A DNA stretch of 13,226 nt from an uncultured Porphyromonadaceae bacterium (GTDB lineage: Bacteria; Bacteroidota; Bacteroidia; Bacteroidales; Muribaculaceae), in contig URLF01000070.1 in NCBI GenBank assembly GCA_900548705.1, positions 1-13,226 on the forward strand. Direction: 5' to 3'. Position 1 is the stretch's first letter, and the number at the start of each line of letters is the position of its first letter. Of this stretch, positions 7,421-12,529 are shown piece after piece. Under the pieces are notes generated by a model. The model had not been told where the DNA came from. It saw nothing but the letters and a program-made list of their open reading frames with translations, and searched no databases. A program made the position numbers and the translations under genes.

Positions 7421-8437
7421 TCAGGTGGTTTCCAGCAACAGGTCGGTGAGTTTTTCAGCGGTCAGCCCCGTTATCACATCCGGCGGGGAGACATGCTCCA
7501 GGGCTTTCATTATCCCTTCACGGCTGAACTCCGCCCCTTTCAGGCTGTCGAGCAGCCCCTCGTCGAGGTCGCTCAGCAGGAAGAAGTCACCCTGGAGGTT
7601 GACTTTGCGGATTGTCGCCGCCATTCCCGGTTCGGCCGGAGGGATGAGGTCGGTCGAGACGCTGAACTCTCCGATCCCCTCGATACGCCGTCGTCGGGTT
7701 GCCCCTTCCGAGTTGCCGTAGCGGCCCCAAATCCAGTCATCCGTGAAATATTCCTCGGCGATACGGCCTATCTCACGGATATCCCCGGGGGTCATCTCCT
7801 GTATGGTGTCGCAAAGTTCCTCGCGACAGAACCGTTTGAACTCCTCGATGGAGAGTTGCGGCAGATGCTCGCGGATGGTGGTCACATGGCTTCGCACGGA
7901 GCTGACCCCCTTGGCGCGGAGCTTCGCCTGAGAGGGGGTGATGGCCTGCGACATCGTCGTCAGGTCAGCGTCATACAGCATTGTGCCGTGGACGATGCTG
8001 CGTCCGTGGAGATGGTAGAAAGCGTTGCCGCTGACCTTGCGGTCACCAATCACCACATCGTTGCGTCCGGTGGTCGAAGCGTCGAGTCCGAGCTTTGAAA
8101 GTGTGTCAGCCACCATCCGGCAATAGCGCGAGAAGGTTGTTGTCACCTCTCCGGAAGTAGTAATGTGGCTGAACATGATATTGTTTATGTCGGCATAGAC
8201 ACATCCTCCTCCACTTTTCCGCCGGTAGGTATGGATTCCCTCCCGACGGCAGAAATCGAGGTTCACCTCGGCGAACGGATTCTGACACCGGCCGAAAATC
8301 ACCGTCGGTTCCACCTGCCACATGAAAAAATACTCCCCGTCGGGATAGTTCCGCGCCAGATGTTCCTCCATCGCCAGGTAAAAGGGTAGAGGGCGCGGTT
8401 TTCCGCCGGGGATTTCAGGTAGGCAAGCGTAAATCAT
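7421..8437 (-). CDS. lplA: Lipoate-protein ligase A
   Basis: This enzyme activates free lipoate with ATP and attaches it to lipoyl domains, here most likely GcvH. The 338-residue protein shows the catalytic domain segments VIFGRCQNPFAEVN (46-59), RRKSGGGCVYAD (72-83, the RRxSGGG lipoate-binding loop) and NDVVIGDRKVSGNAFY (126-141), with Lys134 as the lipoyl-AMP lysine. HGTMLYDAD follows. A C-terminal accessory domain (about 250-338) is present, as in E. coli LplA, so the ligase can probably do both steps alone. It is first in the operon and lies about 30 bases from the promoter-like box. The short leader leaves no room for a glycine riboswitch. Confidence 0.94.
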   Translation of the reverse strand: MIYACLPEIPGGKPRPLPFYLAMEEHLARNYPDGEYFFMWQVEPTVIFGRCQNPFAEVNLDFCRREGIHTYRRKSGGGCVYADINNIMFSHITTSGEVTTTFSRYCRMVADTLSKLGLDASTTGRNDVVIGDRKVSGNAFYHLHGRSIVHGTMLYDADLTTMSQAITPSQAKLRAKGVSSVRSHVTTIREHLPQLSIEEFKRFCREELCDTIQEMTPGDIREIGRIAEEYFTDDWIWGRYGNSEGATRRRRIEGIGEFSVSTDLIPPAEPGMAATIRKVNLQGDFFLLSDLDEGLLDSLKGAEFSREGIMKALEHVSPPDVITGLTAEKLTDLLLETT

Positions 8438-8466
8438 AACGCTGAGGAGTGTTGTTCAACTTGCCC

Positions 8467-8498
8467 CAAAGTTAAAAATCTTTTTTTTCTCCCCCAAA
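8467..8498 (-). promoter_or_regulatory. Bacteroidetes-type promoter of the lplA-gcv-lpdA operon
   Basis: On the minus strand TTTG (8498-8495) is followed after 20 bases by TAACTTTG (8474-8467), an excellent match to the Bacteroidetes consensus. Transcription should start near 8460, leaving a leader of roughly 25 bases before the lplA ATG at 8437. An A/T-rich stretch lies between and beyond the boxes. No second convincing promoter was seen inside the operon. Confidence 0.8.
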
Positions 8499-8629
8499 TT
8501 TTCATCAAATTATATTTTCTGTTTTTCAGCATCCCCAACCGAGATATAATCCCTCTTCTTCTGGCGCGAAATCTCTCGCAGATTCCCCAGATTAATATAA
8601 TTTGATTAGTTCCCCCCTCCCCGTTGTAG

Positions 8630-8649
8630 GGACGCGCCGCGGCGCGTCC
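8630..8649. repeat. Perfect 20-base palindrome, left end of the element
   Basis: GGACGCGCCGCGGCGCGTCC equals its own reverse complement and is wholly G/C except for one A and one T. It lies inside the left terminal repeat of the intergenic element and recurs exactly at 9065-9084. Confidence 0.95.
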
Positions 8650-8869
8650 GCGTCAACCCAACCCACTTTGCCGTAAAAAAGTCTCACGCAGATTCCGCAG
8701 ATACGCAGATTTCTCGCAGATATCATATGAAGTAAAGTCTCGCAGATTACGCGGATTACGCAGATTGCCATCCGGATGGAATATGTGGAATCAATGTTGA
8801 GCTGAGGAATCAACTTTAATCTGTCTTAATCTACTTTAATCTGTGGAATCCGATGAGCGAAGCGAATCC

Positions 8870-8905
8870 AATCTGTGAAATCTGTGGAATCCGTGTAATC
8901 TGTGA
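8870..8905 (+). repeat. Four tandem 9-base units in the element's centre
   Basis: Four consecutive 9-mers read AATCTGTGA, AATCTGTGG, AATCCGTGT and AATCTGTGA. The same unit with C for T at position 7 makes up most of the right arm, and its reverse complement makes up the left arm. A 14-base copy, AATCTGTGGAATCC, occurs at 8838-8851 and 8879-8892. Confidence 0.85.
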
Positions 8906-9064
8906 GAGCCTCGGGAGCGTAGCGACCCTAATCCGCGAGGATATCGCCCGGATGGCCTCTGCGTAATCCGCGTAATCTGCGAGACTTTATTTCATATGAT
9001 ATCTGCGGGAAATCTGCGTATCTGCGGAATCTGCGTGAGACCTTTTCGTCTGGCAGGTTGATGC

Positions 9065-9084
9065 GGACGCGCCGCGGCGCGTCC
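9065..9084. repeat. Perfect 20-base palindrome, right end of the element
   Basis: This is the identical 20-mer to 8630-8649. The bases beside it (CCCTACA outward, GCATCAACC on the reverse strand inward) mirror those of the left copy, showing that the whole terminal block, not just the palindrome, is inverted. Confidence 0.95.
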
Positions 9085-9154
9085 CTACAGGGGAACGTAA
9101 ACAAAAAACAGCACAAGGGGCTAACGCAAGTCATACTGAAAAGTGAGAGTTTTG

Positions 9155-9186
9155 TTTGCCGTTTTTATTGATAAAGTGTATTTTTG
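9155..9186 (+). promoter_or_regulatory. Bacteroidetes-type promoter of the HAD gene
   Basis: TTTG (9155-9158) is followed after 20 bases by TATTTTTG (9179-9186), matching TTTG, 19-21 bases, TAnnTTTG. The expected start of transcription is near 9192, giving a leader of about 75 bases before the ATG at 9268. That leader contains a hairpin at 9213-9244. Confidence 0.7.
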
Positions 9187-9212
9187 CAACCATAAAATTG
9201 GTTTAAATATCA

Positions 9213-9244
9213 GGCTTGCACTGAAAATCAGTAAGTTGCAGGCC
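9213..9244 (+). promoter_or_regulatory. Hairpin in the leader of the HAD gene
   Basis: GGCTTGCA (9213-9220) pairs with TGCAGGCC (9237-9244), with one G-U pair. Directly above it CTGA (9221-9224) pairs with TCAG (9228-9231) around an AAA loop. Bases 9232-9236 form a one-sided bulge. It resembles no riboswitch I know, and its function is unknown. Confidence 0.45.
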
Positions 9245-9267
9245 GTCAGACCGATTATATCGATGTT

Positions 9268-10011
9268 ATGGAGAAAGAGACTATTTTGAAAGCGGTAGGG
9301 GAGTATTGCGGTCGCAACGGGATTGAGGCCGCAGACTGGTCGCCGAAAGCCGCACTGATAGATATGGACGGCACTCTCATCGACTCGATGAGAAACCACA
9401 CCGCCGCCTGGAAGCGTCTCAGCGACGAGCTGGGATTGGCGGCCGACCGCGACGAGTTCTATCTCTACGAGGGGATGACAGGCCGCGCCACAATCAGGTT
9501 GCTCTTCAAACGGGTGCATGGCTCTGAGCCTACCGATGCCGAGTGTGATGAACTTTATGCCCGTAAGGCGAGTTATTTTAATGAGATGCCGAGAGTTCCG
9601 GTGATTCCCGGGGCGGCGGACATGCTGCGGCAACTGGCTGCCCGCGACATCACCCGGGTATTGGTTACCGGCTCGCGACAACTCTCCAACCTCGACCGTC
9701 TCGACAATGATTTCCCCGGGGCGTTTCCCCATCATCTGCGGATTACCGCCGCCGATGTCTCGCAGGGCAAACCCCATCCCGAACCCTACCTTAAAGGTAT
9801 GGAACTGGCAGGGGGCACACCGACGGAATCCATTGTGGTCGAGAATGCTCCCCTCGGGGTGGAGTCGGGCAGAGCCGCCGGAGCATTCGTGGTAGCTGTG
9901 ACCACAGGTCCGGTCCCCGCCCGGTCATTGGCCGACGCAGGCGCAGACCTCGTATTCAGCTCTATGGAGGAGTTTTCCTCAGCCATCCCGCTTTTGCTTC
10001 CCAAGATATGA
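9268..10011 (+). CDS. HAD-superfamily phosphatase/phosphoglucomutase-like protein
   Basis: This 247-residue protein belongs to the HAD group close to beta-phosphoglucomutase and phosphoglycolate phosphatase; the substrate cannot be told from sequence. Motif I is DMDGTLIDS (32-40), with the nucleophile Asp32 and the acid/base Asp34. A helical cap domain follows (about 43-112). Motif II is VTGS (133-136) and motif III is Lys168 in QGKPHPEPY. Motif IV reads VVENAPLGVESG (190-201), with Asn where the second Asp usually stands. About 27 residues precede the core strand. It starts with ATG about 80 bases downstream of its promoter and lies 72 bases upstream of aroB on the same strand. Confidence 0.9.
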   Translation: MEKETILKAVGEYCGRNGIEAADWSPKAALIDMDGTLIDSMRNHTAAWKRLSDELGLAADRDEFYLYEGMTGRATIRLLFKRVHGSEPTDAECDELYARKASYFNEMPRVPVIPGAADMLRQLAARDITRVLVTGSRQLSNLDRLDNDFPGAFPHHLRITAADVSQGKPHPEPYLKGMELAGGTPTESIVVENAPLGVESGRAAGAFVVAVTTGPVPARSLADAGADLVFSSMEEFSSAIPLLLPKI

Positions 10012-10083
10012 GGAGGAGACAGACACCTCCTTGTATAGCGTTTCCAACTATTTAAACACCAACTCTTTCCAAACAGAATTGCT

Positions 10084-11175
10084 ATGAGTCCTAAAAAAAA
10101 CGCGACACCTGATGTCAATCTCGTGTTCACCAACCATGTCGCCCGCACCCTCGACCAGGCGGTGGATCTGATGATGCCCTCATCGGTCCATGTGCTTGTC
10201 GATGTCAACACCGAGGCGTTTGTGCTTCCCCTGCTTCAGGCCGAGTCAAAGGCTGTCGCCGGGGCAACCGTCATAAGGGTGAAGGCAGGGGAGATGTTCA
10301 AGAATCTCGACTCCCTGACATCTATCTGGAAACAGCTCGGCGATAGTGAGGCCAACCGCAACTCCCTGCTCATAAATCTCGGAGGTGGGGTGGTGACCGA
10401 CATGGGTTCTTTCGCTGCCGCGACCTTCAAACGCGGCATATCATTCATAAATGTCCCGACCACACTGCTTTGCGCCGTCGACGCCTGTGTCGGCGGAAAG
10501 ACCGGCATAAACTTCAATGGCCTGAAAAACGAGATAGGTATGTTCCGCGACGCAGACCTGGCTATCGTCTCGACCCTCTATTTCAATACCCTCACCTCCC
10601 AGGAGCTTCTTTCAGGCTATGCCGAGATGCTGAAACATGCCCTGGTATGCTCCACAGAGCTTACAAAGAAAATCCTGGCATATGATGTCACCAACTACAA
10701 TCCCGACACATTGCTCAAGCTCCTTGAGGAATCGGTAGGGGTGAAACAGAAATATGTCAAGGCAGACCATGAGGATCGCGGGGCGCGCCGCGCGTTGAAT
10801 TTCGGCCACACCATCGGCCACGCCATGGAGTCGCTTGCCCTCGAACGGAAGTCTCCTCTCCCCCACGGATATGCCGTGGCTTTCGGCATGGTGGGTGCCT
10901 TGGTGCTGTCGCGAATGAAATTCGATTTCCCCTCCGACATCCTCAATTCATATGTCGGGTATGTGAGACGCTATTACGGCGCGTTCGAGATTTCCTGCGA
11001 CGACTACAAGAAACTTATCGGCTATATGCACCACGACAAGAAAAACGACCGTCCCGACATGGTGAACTTCACCTTGCTCAAAGCGCCCGGTGAGGTCGAA
11101 ATCAATGTCCCGGTGACCGACGACGACATCACTGCCGCCCTCGACATCTACCGCGACCTGCTCGGTCTCCCCTGA
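10084..11175 (+). CDS. aroB: 3-dehydroquinate synthase
   Basis: AroB turns DAHP into 3-dehydroquinate, the second step of the shikimate pathway, using NAD+ and a divalent metal. The 363-residue protein has the glycine-rich NAD-binding LGGGVVTDMGSFAA (99-112), the VPTTLL segment (124-129) followed by DACVGGKTGIN (133-143), and NEIGMF. The metal ligands of the family fit Glu181 (GYAEMLKHAL), His242 (FGHTIGHAME) and His261 (PHGYAVAFGM). Length is normal. The ATG is the natural start. No clear TAnnTTTG box lies in the 72-base gap after the HAD gene, only a 6-base stem (10011-10016 with 10026-10031), so read-through from the HAD promoter is likely. It converges on the SpmA-SpmB gene across 12 bases. 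Confidence 0.96.
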   Translation: MSPKKNATPDVNLVFTNHVARTLDQAVDLMMPSSVHVLVDVNTEAFVLPLLQAESKAVAGATVIRVKAGEMFKNLDSLTSIWKQLGDSEANRNSLLINLGGGVVTDMGSFAAATFKRGISFINVPTTLLCAVDACVGGKTGINFNGLKNEIGMFRDADLAIVSTLYFNTLTSQELLSGYAEMLKHALVCSTELTKKILAYDVTNYNPDTLLKLLEESVGVKQKYVKADHEDRGARRALNFGHTIGHAMESLALERKSPLPHGYAVAFGMVGALVLSRMKFDFPSDILNSYVGYVRRYYGAFEISCDDYKKLIGYMHHDKKNDRPDMVNFTLLKAPGEVEINVPVTDDDITAALDIYRDLLGLP

Positions 11176-11187
11176 TTGCCAGGAGGT

Positions 11188-12420
11188 CTAACCGAAAAAG
11201 ATGTAGGCGGCGAAGATGCCTGCCACGGAGCCGGTGATGTCGGCCAGCAGGGCATACGGCACCGCGTATCTTGTCTTCTTGATGCCAACCGAGCCGAAAT
11301 AGACGGCCAGTACATAGAACATCGTGTCGGTGGAGCCTTGGATGGCCGCCGATACCCGGGAGACGAACGCGTCCGGGCCGTAGGTCGACATCAGGTCAAC
11401 CATCAGTCCGCGTGACCCGCTGCCGCTCAACGGCTTCATCATCGCCGTGGGCAACGCCTCGACCCATCCTGTGTCGAGTCCGCAGGCTCCCACACCCATC
11501 CTCATCCATTCTGTCACCAGGTCCATCGCGCCCGAGGCCCGGAACATACCTATGGCCACGAGTATGGCCACCAGGTAGGGGATGATGGTGACGGCTGTCT
11601 TGAAACCCTCCTTGGCTCCTTCGATAAACGCCTCATAGACATTCATCCTGCGCCACATGCCGGCGCATAGAAACAGGATTATTATGCCGAACAGCAGGGC
11701 GTTGGCAATCAGTGTGCTGTAACGCTCCACCTGTTCCCCTTCCATTCCGGAGAAAAACCATAGCATCCCTCCTGTCAGGAGTATCATTCCCCCGAGCCAC
11801 ATCAGCAGCACCGGATCGAGCAGACGTATGCGCTGTTTCAGGCAGAGGGCCACAATCCCGACCAGTGTGGAGATGAAGGTTGCCATCAGGATAGGGAGGA
11901 AGACATCGGTGGGATTGGCCGCACCGGCCTGGGCGCGGTACATCATTATCGAGATAGGTATGAAACATAGCCCCGACGCGTTAAGTATCAGAAACATTAT
12001 CATCGCGTCTGTTGCGGTGTCCTTTTCCTTGTTGAGTGTCTGCAGCTCCTGCATGGCTTTCAGTCCCAAGGGGGTGGCGGCGTTGTCGAGTCCGAGCATG
12101 TTGGCCGACACGTTCATGAAAATGGATCCCATGGCGGGATGTCCTTTCGGCACACCCGGAAACAGGCGGCAGAACAACGGCGATATCAGCCGTCCGAAAA
12201 AGCCTATTACTCCGGCACGTTCTCCGATTCTCATCAGGCCGAGCCACAATGACAGGATGCCTGTCAGACCAAGGGAAATCTCGAATGCGGTGGCCGCCGA
12301 ACTGAAGGATGAACCCATTATCTCCCCCCATATTCCGACCTCGCCGCAGAACACCGACCGGTAGAGGGCGACTACGAACGCGACAATGAAAAATGCTATC
12401 CAGATGTAATTGAGTGCCAC
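11188..12420 (-). CDS. Fused SpmA-SpmB nucleoside-recognition (Gate) membrane protein
   Basis: This 410-residue polytopic membrane protein joins the equivalents of Bacillus SpmA (N-terminal half) and SpmB (C-terminal half), both of the nucleoside-recognition/Gate family. SpmA-like signatures are SANMLGLDNAATPLGLKAM (105-123) and FLILNASGLCFIPIS. SpmB-like ones are MKPLSGSGSRGLM (328-340) and QGSTDTMFYVLAVYFGSVGI (361-380). I count about nine hydrophobic segments. In Bacillus the two proteins affect spore core dehydration; in non-sporulating Bacteroidetes the role is unknown, perhaps transport. The start is GTG at 12420, since no upstream in-frame ATG exists and a TAA closes the frame a few codons before. 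It is divergent from the PAP2 gene. Confidence 0.9.
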   Translation of the reverse strand: MALNYIWIAFFIVAFVVALYRSVFCGEVGIWGEIMGSSFSSAATAFEISLGLTGILSLWLGLMRIGERAGVIGFFGRLISPLFCRLFPGVPKGHPAMGSIFMNVSANMLGLDNAATPLGLKAMQELQTLNKEKDTATDAMIMFLILNASGLCFIPISIMMYRAQAGAANPTDVFLPILMATFISTLVGIVALCLKQRIRLLDPVLLMWLGGMILLTGGMLWFFSGMEGEQVERYSTLIANALLFGIIILFLCAGMWRRMNVYEAFIEGAKEGFKTAVTIIPYLVAILVAIGMFRASGAMDLVTEWMRMGVGACGLDTGWVEALPTAMMKPLSGSGSRGLMVDLMSTYGPDAFVSRVSAAIQGSTDTMFYVLAVYFGSVGIKKTRYAVPYALLADITGSVAGIFAAYIFFG

Positions 12421-12446
12421 GGCAAGTATTATTGGTTAAAACTCCA

Positions 12447-12454
12447 CAAAGTTA
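12447..12454 (-). promoter_or_regulatory. -7 box of the SpmA-SpmB gene
   Basis: TAACTTTG on the minus strand ends 26 bases before the GTG start. It is identical to the -7 boxes at 1563-1570 and 8467-8474, but no TTTG is found 19-21 bases upstream, so the match is partial. Confidence 0.5.
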
Positions 12455-12477
12455 GTCAAAATCACCACGATTTTTCG

Positions 12478-12485
12478 TAACTTTG
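12478..12485 (+). promoter_or_regulatory. -7 box of the PAP2 gene
   Basis: TAACTTTG (followed by C) lies on the plus strand 44 bases before the GTG start. No clear TTTG sits 19-21 bases upstream. The two divergent -7 boxes of this intergenic region are only 23 bases apart, so polymerases would compete for the same DNA. Confidence 0.5.
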
Positions 12486-12529
12486 CGCGGTTTTTACCAA
12501 CAAATCCCCATTATAGCAAAATTCAAACC

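Larger units (their letters stand above)
8625..9089. repeat. 465-base composite inverted-repeat element
   Basis: The ends 8625-8658 and 9056-9089 are inverted copies matching at 33 of 34 positions, each containing a perfect 20-base palindrome. Inside them, 8682-8775 and 8948-9040 are inverted copies identical at 90 of 94 aligned positions, with two single-base changes plus one mismatch and one gap near the inner end. The joints between outer and inner arms differ (23 versus 15 bases). The centre (8776-8947) is not symmetrical and is rich in 9-base direct repeats. No transposase, no target-site duplication and no gene were seen. It may be a non-autonomous mobile element, a REP-like repeat or a palindromic intergenic repeat family; the sequence alone does not decide. 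Confidence 0.85.
8499..9154. other. Non-coding interval between divergent transcription units
   Basis: No protein gene is supported here; the open frames consist of translated repeats with no family resemblance. The left part (8499-8624) is A/T-rich and contains a stray repeat unit at about 8572-8594 plus a C-run (8611-8622). The middle is the inverted-repeat element at 8625-9089. The right part (9090-9154) has nothing recognisable before the HAD-gene promoter. Confidence 0.85.

Noticed and set aside
6833..8098. Long open frame of about 420 codons on the plus strand, opposite gcvT and lplA
   Set aside because: Its translation has no recognisable domain and mirrors two well-supported enzymes on the other strand; long antisense frames are common in GC-rich coding DNA.
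8438..8466. Glycine riboswitch ahead of the glycine cleavage operon
   Set aside because: The interval between the promoter box and the lplA start is under 30 bases, and no tandem glycine-aptamer features are present nearby.
8625..9089. CRISPR array in the repeat region
   Set aside because: The repeats are short (9 bases), degenerate and tandem, with no regular unique spacers and no cas genes nearby.
8600..9110. Target-site duplication around the inverted-repeat element
   Set aside because: The flanks (a C-run on the left, GGGG on the right) extend the inverted symmetry but give no direct repeat, so insertion by transposition is not shown.
8592..9134. Short open frames inside the intergenic repeat region
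   Set aside because: They are translations of the 9-base repeat and GC palindrome, with arginine- and isoleucine-rich low-complexity products and no start context.
9121..9777. Open frame of 218 codons on the minus strand, over the HAD gene and its leader
   Set aside because: The overlapping plus-strand frame has all HAD motifs, and the minus frame has none and runs through the HAD promoter.
11163..11194. Terminator between the convergent aroB and SpmA-SpmB genes
   Set aside because: Only an interrupted stem can be drawn (CGGTCTCC with GGAG and ACCG), and neither strand has a following T-tract.
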